NCBI RefSeq assembly: GCF_020906275.1
Contig: NZ_CP086727.1
Location: 2,046,001-2,110,000, forward strand
DNA from: Parasphingorhabdus litoris DSM 22379
GTDB taxonomy: Bacteria > Pseudomonadota > Alphaproteobacteria > Sphingomonadales > Sphingomonadaceae
Reading direction: 5' to 3'
DNA: 64,000 nucleotides
The notes under the pieces were generated by a model. The model worked only from the letters and a program-made list of their open reading frames with translations, was not told where the DNA came from and made no database searches. Numbering within the stretch: position 1 is the stretch's first letter; each line of letters opens with the position of its first letter. Of this stretch, positions 19,808 to 29,140 are shown one piece after another. A program made the translations under genes and the position numbers.

Positions 19808-22799
19808 GCGCGCCTCCCTGCTCCGATACGTCGGCGCGGCCATACCATTCTTCAAGCCGCATCAGCTGGTCATAGTCCGCGTAAGGCGCATATTCCGGAT
19901 GGAGCTTTGCCACCATAGGTTCATCGCCATGGATGTAGCTGTTCACCGCCTTGGTATATTCCGTCACGGCATGATCGACCATCTGGTCAGCTTCTATCTT
20001 GTCGGGACTGCGCGGGTTGGTCGGCGTCGCAATATAACCAAAGCTGTTTTTGCCGCCCTGCTTTGCCAGTGACCAATATTCAAAGCCGCTTGTTTTGCCG
20101 GAAAGACCGCCGAAATCACCTTTTTCGGCAATAGCACCCAACAAACCAAGCTGCAGAGCAAAGCCTTCCTTGACGGCTTTGTTCGATGGCGGACCGCCGG
20201 TTTTATAGTCGATAATAGCAAGACCGCCGTCGGGCATGCGGTCGATACGGTCCGCTATTCCAAATAGATCAACGCCGGCGATGCGTGCAACGCCCTTTTG
20301 TTCTGACTTGAGCGGTTCGCGCCCGTCTGCACGTTGCCGAGCGACAGTATCGGCCACCCATAACAGGCCCTCTATCAGGCGCGGCGCCCATAAAGTGCGC
20401 ATCAGGGGATGGGACGAACGCTCGTTCAAAAATGCTTCAGCACGCCGTTTCAGAGCATCGGGATCAAAATTATCCTCTTTTGCCCATTTATCCAATATGT
20501 CGTGGATGATTGAGCCACGCCACGCAGGGCTTGGCTCTGCATCAATCATGTCGAGCGACCCAAGCCGCATGATTTTTGCCGCGTAAAAGGCGAATGGATC
20601 AGCGATCAACCGATCGACATCGGTAACTGACAGCTTCACCTTGCGCTGCTCCGCGCTTGGCTCCGGCGCAGGTTGTTCGATACGGATAAACTCATCCGGC
20701 TGATCCAAGCGCCGCGCCCAATTCTGAGCGACAGGATGCTCTTTGAGGTTGGCGCCACACATCGCTTTGAGGCGCAACAGGAAGCGCGAGGCAATGGCTG
20801 GGCTGGACCCGTCACGCTGCGCCCGTGTGAGAATCACATTTTGCGCGCCCATTGCACCGACCAGATCATGCGCGGACAGACCAATCTGCCGTTCCTGCGC
20901 AGGTAGACCCAGGGATTTACGCACCATCGGTGCCAGCCATGGATCGGGCGTTATCGCTTGAGGCCAGCTGCCTTCATTAAGACCGCTGCAGATAACGAGG
21001 TCCGCCTGTTGCAGCCGCGCCTCCAGCAAACCGTAAAGCGCAATGCGGGGATGCCCGCCATAAGGGGGACGCACCGGCATATCGGCCAAAAATGTCTCAA
21101 AATATCCGGCAATCTCGGGTGCCTGGATTTTCATCGGTCCCAAGGCTGCGCGATCTTCCATATCCGAAAGAAAGTCAGCCAGTTGGCGGCCTGCCGGTCC
21201 GGCCCAGACCTGGCCGTTGGTCAGCAGGTCCGCCAACTGCCGGATTTCTGCCAGCATCTCGGTCCAGTTCATCGCTCCGCTCAAGACTTCTGCCGCGGGC
21301 GCAAATATTGCCCGCACATCCGTCCACCACGGACGCAAATCGTCTCTCAGGCTTTTGGTGCGCTTGTCTTCGCTCTGAAACAGGCTGTCAATTCCAGCCA
21401 ATCCCGGCGCTGGCCGGGGGCCGCGCATTAACAGGTCCAATTTGCGAACCTGGGTAAGCCAGTCCAAACGCCCTTCCCCTGCCCGCACCAATGGATGTTT
21501 CAGCAAAGCCAGAAATTCGGCCGGAGGAAATCCGTCTGTTGCTGCGGACAGCAAGGCCAGAAAGAATATGCCTTCCGGTTTTTTGGACAAGGGTTGACCC
21601 GCCGTATCGTCCGCCGCGATCATCCAGCGCTCGAGATGCGCTGAAATCCGGCCTGCCAACGCCCGATCCGGTGTGATTATCGCAACGCGGCGTTCCGGGG
21701 TCTCCAACGCCTCACGCGCCAACAGCGCAATAATCTGCGCCTCTTCGGCGCTATTGCGTGCTTCCACCGTCTGCACGCCTGCGAGGCTGCGTTCATCAGT
21801 GTCGAGCGATTGCCAGCGCGATGTCAGCTTCGGGATGGCAAAGGCATTGCTGAGCGCCCGGCTGCGCTTTGCAGCCGCGCCGCTGGTTCCTGTCCTTGGC
21901 CAGCGCATGATCTCGCCGCGCGCAATCGACATGCGTTCGAGCAGCAGCTTCATGTGATATTGCGGATGGGTTTCCTGCGCACGCTCGATTTTGCCAGTCT
22001 CGGCATCGGGTTGAAACGGGCCGAGCATGTCCCATTCTTCATCAGCCATGACCATGTCCAGGTCCGGCAAGACCACCATTCCTTCTGGCAGGAAGGCAAT
22101 GGCCCGCAAGAAACGCGCAATGGCCGGGGCGGAGGTGGTGATACCGGCAGCGACCACAAAATGGTCAGGCGGGGCCGTTTTCCAAGCCTTCACAGTTTGA
22201 TCGAACAGGGCATTGCGCCGCGCCGCTTCATCCACGGCGCCCATATTCGTCAGCTTTGCCTGCCATTTCTCGGCAATCACACGAAAAAACGCGAGCGAAT
22301 CCTGCCAATGGCCGGACAGTTCCGGTTCCACATCAATATCAAAAAGGTCCTTGAGCGCGATTTCCTCGACTGTCAGCTGATCCAGCGTCCGGGCAAATTC
22401 GCGCGCCAGCCGCAGTGCTTCTTTCGATAACAAAGCGCTGCCTTTCGCTGCACTTTCCCTTTCAATCAGCTGGGCCAGCATCAGCAGGCGATCCAGCGGG
22501 TCAACCGACGGCGCTATGTCGAGAGCCAGTTCGCCCCTGTCCAGCGCCACGCCGATGGACTCATCCAGCTCCAGGTCGCCAATTACCGCCATTTGCGGCA
22601 ACAACAAACCATCTTCGCTAAGCCTGACAAAAGCATCATGCACGGCACGGCGCGCGCGGTTATTGGGTAGGATGACGAGGCCTCGCGCCAAGCCAAGCGG
22701 GTCTTTCGCAAAACGGTCGATCAACCCCTGTGCCAAGGCATCGGCAAAGCCGCCATGCGCGGCAATATTGTAAATTGCGGGCTGAAGCCGCTTGCTCAT
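19800..22799 (-). CDS. addB: Double-strand-break repair protein AddB
   Basis: A 999-residue partner of AddA. The N-terminal part is helicase-like but without a Walker A lysine motif (LVILPNNRARRAVHDAF at the corresponding place), as known for alphaproteobacterial AddB, and the C-terminus carries a RecB-type nuclease with LAIIDYKTGGPPSN near residue 870. In AddAB each subunit cuts one DNA strand. It is preceded by murU with six bases between and overlaps addA. The murU-addB-addA order puts a murein-recycling gene and the repair enzyme in one transcript. Confidence 0.95.
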   Translation of the reverse strand: MSKRLQPAIYNIAAHGGFADALAQGLIDRFAKDPLGLARGLVILPNNRARRAVHDAFVRLSEDGLLLPQMAVIGDLELDESIGVALDRGELALDIAPSVDPLDRLLMLAQLIERESAAKGSALLSKEALRLAREFARTLDQLTVEEIALKDLFDIDVEPELSGHWQDSLAFFRVIAEKWQAKLTNMGAVDEAARRNALFDQTVKAWKTAPPDHFVVAAGITTSAPAIARFLRAIAFLPEGMVVLPDLDMVMADEEWDMLGPFQPDAETGKIERAQETHPQYHMKLLLERMSIARGEIMRWPRTGTSGAAAKRSRALSNAFAIPKLTSRWQSLDTDERSLAGVQTVEARNSAEEAQIIALLAREALETPERRVAIITPDRALAGRISAHLERWMIAADDTAGQPLSKKPEGIFFLALLSAATDGFPPAEFLALLKHPLVRAGEGRLDWLTQVRKLDLLMRGPRPAPGLAGIDSLFQSEDKRTKSLRDDLRPWWTDVRAIFAPAAEVLSGAMNWTEMLAEIRQLADLLTNGQVWAGPAGRQLADFLSDMEDRAALGPMKIQAPEIAGYFETFLADMPVRPPYGGHPRIALYGLLEARLQQADLVICSGLNEGSWPQAITPDPWLAPMVRKSLGLPAQERQIGLSAHDLVGAMGAQNVILTRAQRDGSSPAIASRFLLRLKAMCGANLKEHPVAQNWARRLDQPDEFIRIEQPAPEPSAEQRKVKLSVTDVDRLIADPFAFYAAKIMRLGSLDMIDAEPSPAWRGSIIHDILDKWAKEDNFDPDALKRRAEAFLNERSSHPLMRTLWAPRLIEGLLWVADTVARQRADGREPLKSEQKGVARIAGVDLFGIADRIDRMPDGGLAIIDYKTGGPPSNKAVKEGFALQLGLLGAIAEKGDFGGLSGKTSGFEYWSLAKQGGKNSFGYIATPTNPRSPDKIEADQMVDHAVTEYTKAVNSYIHGDEPMVAKLHPEYAPYADYDQLMRLEEWYGRADVSEQGGAHE

Positions 22800-22805
22800 G
22801 CGGGA

Positions 22806-23522
22806 CTACACACGGCTCAGCGCCTGTTCCGTTGGCGCGATGGCATCCGGCGATCCGACCTCAAACCAGTCCCCCTCATGGACCAGACCAAAAAGCCGCC
22901 CTTCCTGTATTGCCCTGTTCCATAAAATATTGGTCGAGAAAGGTCCCGTCGGTGCATCGCGCAACAAGCGTTTGGAAAGTAGCTGGATGCCAGTATAGAT
23001 AAAAGGTGCCTGACGATCCGGTAAGCGCCGCGAAATCCTACCGTTATCGTCAAGTTTAAAGTCACCGGATCCTTTATAATTGTGAGCTGAAGTCTGCGGA
23101 ACAACCAACAATAAAGCATCCATCTCCGCATCATCCCAACGCTGTTCCAATCGCTGTAAACTATTGGATGGTCCATCGGTCCAAAGATTGTCGCTATTGA
23201 TCGCAAAAAACCTATCTTCATCGATAAGAGGCTCGGCTTGCACCATGCCGCCGCCGGTTTCCATCAACCGCGCTCGTTCGTCCGAAATTCTGATATCGAA
23301 AGGATAATTGACCGACTGAAGATGTGCTTCCAGCGCATCGGGTAAGTAATGCGCATTCACAACGACCTTCATAACCCCTGCTTCCCAGAGCTTATCAAGA
23401 CAATGATCAATCATAGCCTTACCTGCCACTTTCACGAGCGGCTTAGGGCGAGTGGCAGTCAATGGACGCATACGCTTTCCCAAGCCGGCAGCCATAACCA
23501 TCGCGGTTTCGACCTTGCTCAT
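22806..23522 (-). CDS. murU: N-acetylmuramate-1-phosphate uridylyltransferase-type nucleotidyltransferase
   Basis: A 238-residue GT-A-fold nucleotidyltransferase. The signature is AMVMAAGLGKRMRPLT at the N-terminus, followed by RPKPLVKVAGKAMIDH and the metal-binding region FFAINSDNLWTD. MurU makes UDP-MurNAc from MurNAc-1-phosphate in the murein-recycling bypass that makes cells less sensitive to fosfomycin. The substrate assignment rests on its position directly after an AmgK-type kinase (overlap of four bases) and on the known amgK-murU pairing; by sequence alone it could be another sugar-1-phosphate nucleotidyltransferase. Confidence 0.85.
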   Translation of the reverse strand: MSKVETAMVMAAGLGKRMRPLTATRPKPLVKVAGKAMIDHCLDKLWEAGVMKVVVNAHYLPDALEAHLQSVNYPFDIRISDERARLMETGGGMVQAEPLIDEDRFFAINSDNLWTDGPSNSLQRLEQRWDDAEMDALLLVVPQTSAHNYKGSGDFKLDDNGRISRRLPDRQAPFIYTGIQLLSKRLLRDAPTGPFSTNILWNRAIQEGRLFGLVHEGDWFEVGSPDAIAPTEQALSRV

Positions 23523-24511
23523 TCTGTAGTTACCTCAATCGGTTTGCCTCGGACAATGGCAGGAATATTCTGGTCGAACCATTTCGCAACGGGAGCTAAA
23601 TCAGGATGGACCAAATCCTTTTCCAATAAACGCCACATACGCGGCAAAAAATCCAGATAGCGCGCTTTACCATCGCGAGAATAGAGTCGTGTAAAGATAC
23701 CAATAATTTTCGTGTTTCGTTGTGCGCCCAAAATAGCATAGTGGCTACGAAACCGTTGTGCATCCTCTGCTGTATGACCATCTAGATAATAGTCCAGCAT
23801 GGCATCCTCCAAACTGTCAGGCACATCACGGCGAGCATCTTGCAACATAGACACAAGGTCATAGGCCGCATGCCCGGCAAGGGCATCCTGGAAATCAAGA
23901 AGCCCCAGACGACCATCATCTAACAACATTATATTTTCGGCATGATAGTCGCGAAGGACCGTAACAGGAGAAGTCTGAGAAGTGATTACAGGTTCTAGTA
24001 CCGTTCGCCATGCTTTGACAAAACTGGACTGATCCACATCAAGAGACTGCGCAGGGCAATACCATTCCGGCAACAAATTGACCTCTCTGAGATATTGTTC
24101 CCAATCGTAATGTGGAACATCAGCAGCAGATTTTTGATGTAGAGACTTTATGAGATCAACGGTCCGGCGATACGTTTCCTCTTCTGCCTCGGGATGATCA
24201 TCCAAATGCTCTCTCATCCGTTGATCGCCAAAGTCCTCCAATAGGACAAGACCTTGCGTTAGATCTTCTCCATAAATTTCGGGAGCAGCAAAACTTTGAG
24301 ATTTCAGATGCCGCGCGATTTCAATGAATGGACGGGGATCTTCATGTGGCGGCGGAGCATCCATAAGTATCGCTTTGCGATCACCTTCAACCACCCGAAA
24401 ATAGCGTCGAAAAGATGCATCGCCAGCTACAGGAATAATCTCCGCATTTTTCCAACCATGAGTGTCCAAAAAGTCCTTCGCCGCAACGGGCGGTGTCATG
24501 TTGTTAGCCAT
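23519..24511 (-). CDS. amgK: Anomeric MurNAc/GlcNAc kinase (AmgK-type phosphotransferase)
   Basis: A 330-residue aminoglycoside-phosphotransferase-fold kinase. Visible motifs are the nucleotide-binding N-lobe (AGDASFRRYFRV), the catalytic loop VLRDYHAENIMLL with Asp and Asn, and the metal-binding GLLDFQDALAG. AmgK phosphorylates MurNAc or GlcNAc at C1 in cell-wall recycling; the next gene is the matching uridylyltransferase. The start chosen is ATG 24511, which has GGAAAG upstream. ATG 24499, overlapping the tsaE stop as ATGA, is an alternative that removes four residues. Both lie within the tsaE end, so the genes are coupled. Confidence 0.86.
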   Translation of the reverse strand: MANNMTPPVAAKDFLDTHGWKNAEIIPVAGDASFRRYFRVVEGDRKAILMDAPPPHEDPRPFIEIARHLKSQSFAAPEIYGEDLTQGLVLLEDFGDQRMREHLDDHPEAEEETYRRTVDLIKSLHQKSAADVPHYDWEQYLREVNLLPEWYCPAQSLDVDQSSFVKAWRTVLEPVITSQTSPVTVLRDYHAENIMLLDDGRLGLLDFQDALAGHAAYDLVSMLQDARRDVPDSLEDAMLDYYLDGHTAEDAQRFRSHYAILGAQRNTKIIGIFTRLYSRDGKARYLDFLPRMWRLLEKDLVHPDLAPVAKWFDQNIPAIVRGKPIEVTTE

Positions 24512-24948
24512 CTGTCTTTCCAAGCCGGGCCAGCTGTCCAAGTCAACCGGCGACTATTATCATTTTGTATCTCAAGTGTAATTTGCAGGCCATCGGCCCA
24601 AAAGCTGTTGGGCAATCGATCGGGCCATTCCGCTATAATCGCACCTTCATTCAATATATCATCCAAGCCCAATTCCTGAATTTCATCCGGCTCTTCAATT
24701 CTATAGAAATCAACATGAGCGACAGGAAGTCGAACATCCGGTGGTTCATATTGCTGGACGATGGCAAAGCTTGGGCTAGGAACATCAGCCTCGAAACCCA
24801 AACCGCGCAATATGCCGCGAGCTAGAGACGTTTTTCCGGCTCCTAGCGTTCCGGACAAGGCGATCTTGTCACCCGGTTGCAAAATGTTGGCGAGGCGTTT
24901 GCCCAACTGTATTGTAGCGGCTTCATCATCTAAGACTGTTGGAAACAT
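24496..24948 (-). CDS. tsaE: tRNA threonylcarbamoyladenosine biosynthesis ATPase TsaE
   Basis: 150 residues with the P-loop GTLGAGKTSLARGILRGLGF near residue 37 and the conserved VAHVDFYRIEEPDEI stretch. TsaE is the ATPase that, with TsaB and TsaD, places threonylcarbamoyl on A37 of ANN-decoding tRNAs. Length and motifs are normal. It lies 15 bases after divL and overlaps amgK, in an order (divL-tsaE-amgK-murU) that I recall as common in alphaproteobacteria. Confidence 0.95.
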   Translation of the reverse strand: MFPTVLDDEAATIQLGKRLANILQPGDKIALSGTLGAGKTSLARGILRGLGFEADVPSPSFAIVQQYEPPDVRLPVAHVDFYRIEEPDEIQELGLDDILNEGAIIAEWPDRLPNSFWADGLQITLEIQNDNSRRLTWTAGPAWKDRWLTT

Positions 24949-24963
24949 AAGCGCAACGGATCT

Positions 24964-27312
24964 TTACTGCCGGGGAAGATGGAGGGTAACAAGCGTGCCC
25001 TGACCCAGCTCCGACGTGAGCGTCAGTTCGCCATTGTGAGCAAGCAATAATTGCCGAGCAAGTGGTAGGCCCAGCCCGCCTGTATTTTCACCGGACTTTT
25101 TGCGGGATCGCGCAAAGCTGTCAAAGGCCTTGGACTGCTGACCAGGACTCATACCGGGACCATTGTCAGAGATATGAATTACAGCCTGCTTCACATTACC
25201 GCTGCCGTTGATAAGAATACGTCCTCCCCTTCCGGTATAGCGGATACTATTATCCACAATCTGAGCGATAGCTTGCGACAGCCGTTTCTTGTCAGCAAGC
25301 GCAGAGCCAAGTGTTTCATCCAATTGCAGTTCGACCTCTATTCCTTCTGCCTTTGCATCGTCGGTAAATTGCGCCGCGACATCTTCTACCAGCTTTTTGA
25401 GATTCACTTTCTCCTTGGCAATCGGCAAGGCTCCCGCCTCGCTCTGACTGAGATCCAACACATTGTCGATCTGCATACCCAGTCGTTTCACCGATTGTAG
25501 GATCGCTCTGGCATATTCATGTCCTTGTTCGGTCAAAGGCCCTGCCACTTCATTGTCTAGCAATTCAGCAAAACCTCCGATGGATGTCAGCGGCGTTCGG
25601 AATTCATAGCTCATATTGGACAGGAAAGCGGCTTTGATAGAATCTGCCTCTACCAATGCCTCGTTACGTTCGCGCAGCGCCAATTCTATACGGCGACTGT
25701 CTGATATATCGAGCATCGTAAACAACGCATTGCCATCAGGCAGCGGTATGGCAGCAAATTGAAAACGGCGTCCGTCGGCAAAAGACATTTGTCCACTTTG
25801 CTGCTCGCGCTCAGATGTCGCAGCACGCACCATTGTGCGCACTTCTGAAATTCGGGCTGGTTGTTTCAATTGCACAGCCATTTTCTGCATCAAAGTGTCA
25901 ACGCGAGGATGCTTCGCAAGATCTTCTTCATCCAGATTCCAAATGCTGGCAAACTGGTGGTTCCAAATGTTAAGTTTGCCGTCAGCAGCAAACACAGCGA
26001 CAGATTCAAACAAATTGTCGAATGTAGCCGTCCGAACGCGCAACAATGTATCTCTAGCGCTAGCCAGCTGGACCTGTTCCGTGCGATCCTCGATAATCAT
26101 CAACAAGCCGCCGTCCGGCGTCGGATTGGCAATAACCCGTAAATGTGTGCCATCAGCAAGCAACCAGTTCTCCTCAATGGAGCCGGTTGATTTAAACCAT
26201 GTCGTGCGATCTTCTCGCCATTCTGGAAAATCTCGAACCTCTGGAATCCGGTTCATCTCGCGCATTCGATCCAACACTCGAGGAAATTCGGGACGCTCTG
26301 CTATCCACTGTTGGCGCATAGAAAAAATACGCTGGAATGGTAGATTGCAGAACTGCAAGGATCTGTCCGCGTCAAACTGCACCACTGCCGCCGATATCTT
26401 GTCTAGCATATCCCGCTGCGATTCGTTGAAGCGCCTCTGTTCTTTGCGGGAATCGATCAGTTCCTGAATATCGATAGCATAACCTGCTATGCCAGATTTA
26501 CCGAGTGGGACATCAACCACCTGCGTAGTCCGCCGCTCCCCACCAATCGTGGTGGCCACTACACGTTCATGTGGCTCACCTTTCTCCTTGGCCTGCGCAG
26601 CTGCATCTTTGGGGCTGAAACCGTTGATTGGTTCGACGAGTTCAATCCCTTCCTCAACAACCTGAGCCCCATCTTCAGCATCCACAGCTTTCACATAGGC
26701 ACTATTTACCAGTGTCAGTTGCAAGTCGCGTGAACGATGCCACATAGGAACCGGAGCTGCCTCTATCAAAGCGGACAGCGCGTCAAATGCAGCATGCGCC
26801 TCTTCGTTTTCATTGCGCAGTTTTTCTATCTGATTTTGACTTTCTGTGGCGTCAAATACCCAAAGAAGTGCGCTTCCATTTGGCGCTATTTTCTGGTCTG
26901 CCAATCCGCCTCGAACCAACAAAGACTTGTCCGAGCCGTTGACCTTGATCGCTCTGGTGAAGCTGCTCCCAGATTTCTGGGCAAGGTTCACGTCCTGCGT
27001 TAATTCTTCAAGGTTTGCACGACTCATACCAGCGTCATTGTCATGAAGCTCCGAAATATGTGCAGGTAGATAATCGAAACCAAACCAGTGCATCAATCGC
27101 TGCGATGCTTCAAGTTTGCCGTCCGACCGCACCAATAAAGGCAGTGCAGGCGACGTTTCCAGCAGTCGGCCCAAACGTCCAGATTGACGCATAGTGGCGG
27201 CGGCCTTTTTTTTCATGGCCAACCCGGTCCAAACCGCCCAAGCAGACGCACCCAGCCAGATGGCGAGAATCAGGCCCAATATGATTGCGGTTAAGTCCGG
27301 AACGTTCGACAT
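24964..27312 (-). CDS. divL: DivL-like tyrosine-containing sensor kinase
   Basis: 782 residues: one N-terminal membrane helix (about residues 6-30), several PAS-type segments (about 50-560), then a HisKA-like helix pair and a HATPase domain. In the dimerisation helix the usual acceptor motif reads SNMSYEFRTPL, so the phospho-acceptor histidine is Tyr569 (codon TAT at 25606-25608). ATPase motifs remain intact (AQIVDNSIRYT, DNGPGM, GGLGLPLA). Length, the single membrane anchor, the PAS array and above all Tyr in place of His match Caulobacter DivL (Tyr550), which controls the CckA-CtrA pathway together with DivK. Adjacency to tsaE supports the call. It begins a minus-strand operon and diverges from moaB. 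Confidence 0.87.
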   Translation of the reverse strand: MSNVPDLTAIILGLILAIWLGASAWAVWTGLAMKKKAAATMRQSGRLGRLLETSPALPLLVRSDGKLEASQRLMHWFGFDYLPAHISELHDNDAGMSRANLEELTQDVNLAQKSGSSFTRAIKVNGSDKSLLVRGGLADQKIAPNGSALLWVFDATESQNQIEKLRNENEEAHAAFDALSALIEAAPVPMWHRSRDLQLTLVNSAYVKAVDAEDGAQVVEEGIELVEPINGFSPKDAAAQAKEKGEPHERVVATTIGGERRTTQVVDVPLGKSGIAGYAIDIQELIDSRKEQRRFNESQRDMLDKISAAVVQFDADRSLQFCNLPFQRIFSMRQQWIAERPEFPRVLDRMREMNRIPEVRDFPEWREDRTTWFKSTGSIEENWLLADGTHLRVIANPTPDGGLLMIIEDRTEQVQLASARDTLLRVRTATFDNLFESVAVFAADGKLNIWNHQFASIWNLDEEDLAKHPRVDTLMQKMAVQLKQPARISEVRTMVRAATSEREQQSGQMSFADGRRFQFAAIPLPDGNALFTMLDISDSRRIELALRERNEALVEADSIKAAFLSNMSYEFRTPLTSIGGFAELLDNEVAGPLTEQGHEYARAILQSVKRLGMQIDNVLDLSQSEAGALPIAKEKVNLKKLVEDVAAQFTDDAKAEGIEVELQLDETLGSALADKKRLSQAIAQIVDNSIRYTGRGGRILINGSGNVKQAVIHISDNGPGMSPGQQSKAFDSFARSRKKSGENTGGLGLPLARQLLLAHNGELTLTSELGQGTLVTLHLPRQ

Positions 27313-27425
27313 TATTACAAGCGATTAGACGGTTAGAGCACTGGCGAAAAGCCCCTATTCTTTATGGTTTATAAAAGTCAGCCAATATGAGCTATACGGA
27401 AGCTGAAAAATTAGCGGAGAAACCT

Positions 27426-27953
27426 ATGCCCATTGATGAAAGCCGAACATTTAAGGCGATCAACATCGCCCTATTGACGGTATCGGATACCCGTTCCTTA
27501 AAAGACGATAGCTCTGGTGACATATTGGCTAATCGCATTGCCGCAAAAGGTCATACACTTATCCATCGCAGCTTGATCCGCGATGACCAGCCAAAAATAA
27601 TCAAGCAACTGAATCAATGGATCGATGAAGAGACTGTCGATGTGATCATAACCACCGGTGGCACAGGACTAACTGGGCGCGATATCACGCCCGAAGCGCT
27701 TGATGTAGTGAAAGACAAAGATATTCCAGGTTTTGGCGAATTATTCCGCTGGTTAAGTTATGAAAAGATCGGTACGTCAACCGTTCAATCTCGCGCTTGT
27801 GCTGTAGTCTCTCGGGGCACCTACGTCTTTGCGCTACCGGGTTCCAATGGTGCGGTTAAAGATGGTTGGGACGGTATTTTAGACACGCAGCTAGACAGTC
27901 GCCACCGGCCGTGTAACTTCGTGGAACTCATACCGAGGTTGCTAGAGAAATAG
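27426..27953 (+). CDS. moaB: Molybdenum cofactor biosynthesis protein B
   Basis: 175 residues from ATG 27426 (GGAG upstream); an upstream ATG at 27387 adds 13 residues not seen in the family and has no ribosome site. The MoaB/MogA fold is shown by [11 protein letters not shown], the glycine loop [16 protein letters not shown] near residue 75 and [14 protein letters not shown]. MoaB-type proteins adenylylate molybdopterin or assist moco assembly. Two more moco genes, moaC and moeA, lie about 7 kb downstream on the same strand. The gene diverges from divL. Confidence 0.92.
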   Translation: MPIDESRTFKAINIALLTVSDTRSLKDDSSGDILANRIAAKGHTLIHRSLIRDDQPKIIKQLNQWIDEETVDVIITTGGTGLTGRDITPEALDVVKDKDIPGFGELFRWLSYEKIGTSTVQSRACAVVSRGTYVFALPGSNGAVKDGWDGILDTQLDSRHRPCNFVELIPRLLEK

Positions 27954-27958
27954 AATTT

Positions 27959-27973
27959 GTTCTTTATTTGTTC
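27959..27973 (+). promoter_or_regulatory. LexA (SOS) box before SPL-family radical SAM gene
   Basis: GTTC-tttattt-GTTC is an exact direct repeat with seven-base spacing, the LexA operator known from alphaproteobacteria. It ends 18 bases before the ATG at 27992. A nearly identical box (GTTC-tttattc-GTTC) lies before lexA in this window, so the same repressor very probably binds both. Confidence 0.8.
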
Positions 27974-27991
27974 TCATGTTATGTGAGGACA

Positions 27992-29089
27992 ATGGAACAG
28001 AATAATCGACTAACTCCGCTCGCCCAGAAAGGGCGCGGGGCGGTTACCAATGATGAAAGTCAGCGATTCAATCTGCCGAGCCGTCAGGTCGATGGGGATT
28101 GGCTGGACAGTCGCGAGTCAATTGGTGATCCCCATACGAAAATTAGGACGCAGGTTACAACAGAAGCGCCGAAATCAATACTGAGCTTCAACAAATCTCC
28201 AGACATTCCATTTGATCGTTCTATAAATGCCTATCGAGGATGTGAGCATGGCTGTGTGTACTGTTATGCTCGCCCAACTCACGCTTATCATGATCTGTCT
28301 CCTGGTCTTGATTTCGAAACCAAACTGTTCGCTAAACCCAATGCGGCAAATTTACTCAGAGAAACTCTGGCCAAACCCAAATATAGGCCTGCGCCCATAG
28401 CACTGGGAACGAATACCGACCCCTATCAGCCAATCGAAAAACGCTATCGGATTACTCGGGCTATCCTAGAAGTTATGCTGGAAACAAGACATCCGGTAGG
28501 AATCACGACGAAGTCCGACAGGGTCGTCAACGATCTCAATATACTCACTAAGCTCGCGGCGTTGGAACTTACGGCGGTCGCCATTTCAATAACTACTTTG
28601 AATGCCCGCACAGCACGCCTTCTTGAACCAAGAGCGCCCTCACCAACAAAAAGACTGTCAGCGGTCAAGCAGCTATGTGCTCAGAATATTCCTGTGCACG
28701 TCAATATTGCACCAGTTATTCCTGCCATTACTGACCATGAAATTGAGACAATTGTCGAGGTAGCAGCGGACAACGGTGCGCAAAGTGTATCGGTCATACC
28801 GGTGCGCTTACCTCACGAAGTCGCCCCTCTTTTCGAAGAGTGGCTCGAAACCCATTTTCCGGACCGCAAAGATAAAGTCATGAGCATCATAACATCAATA
28901 CGTAAGGGCAAGAAGAATGATCCTGACTTTTACAGCCGGATGCGCGGTCATGGCCCTTGGGCGAAATTGCTCCAAAACCGGGTTGCAATAGCGGCTCGCA
29001 AACACGGTCTGGGAAAAGCAAAATTCAGCCTGAGAACCGACCTGTTTCGTCCTCCTTTGGTTAAAGGCAGCCAGATGGAGTTGTTTTAA
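27992..29089 (+). CDS. Radical SAM protein, SPL / PA0069-Rv2578c family
   Basis: 365 residues from ATG 27992, which has GAGGAC just upstream; a TTG at 27968 in frame would fall within the LexA box and is rejected. The radical SAM cluster motif is CEHGCVYCYARPTH near residue 83 (Cx3Cx2C). The next conserved parts are APIALGTNTDPYQPIE and ITTKSDRV, and late PVRLPHEVAPLFEEW. The family is related to spore photoproduct lyase, and members are often linked to DNA damage genes, but the substrate is undetermined. A perfect LexA box covers its promoter region, so it is probably SOS-induced. It lies between moaB and the kynurenine genes without overlap. Confidence 0.88.
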   Translation: MEQNNRLTPLAQKGRGAVTNDESQRFNLPSRQVDGDWLDSRESIGDPHTKIRTQVTTEAPKSILSFNKSPDIPFDRSINAYRGCEHGCVYCYARPTHAYHDLSPGLDFETKLFAKPNAANLLRETLAKPKYRPAPIALGTNTDPYQPIEKRYRITRAILEVMLETRHPVGITTKSDRVVNDLNILTKLAALELTAVAISITTLNARTARLLEPRAPSPTKRLSAVKQLCAQNIPVHVNIAPVIPAITDHEIETIVEVAADNGAQSVSVIPVRLPHEVAPLFEEWLETHFPDRKDKVMSIITSIRKGKKNDPDFYSRMRGHGPWAKLLQNRVAIAARKHGLGKAKFSLRTDLFRPPLVKGSQMELF

Positions 29090-29140
29090 GACACAGGAAA
29101 CTTGCCTTTGCTTTTACCCGCGCCAAGGTTACATTTCCTT

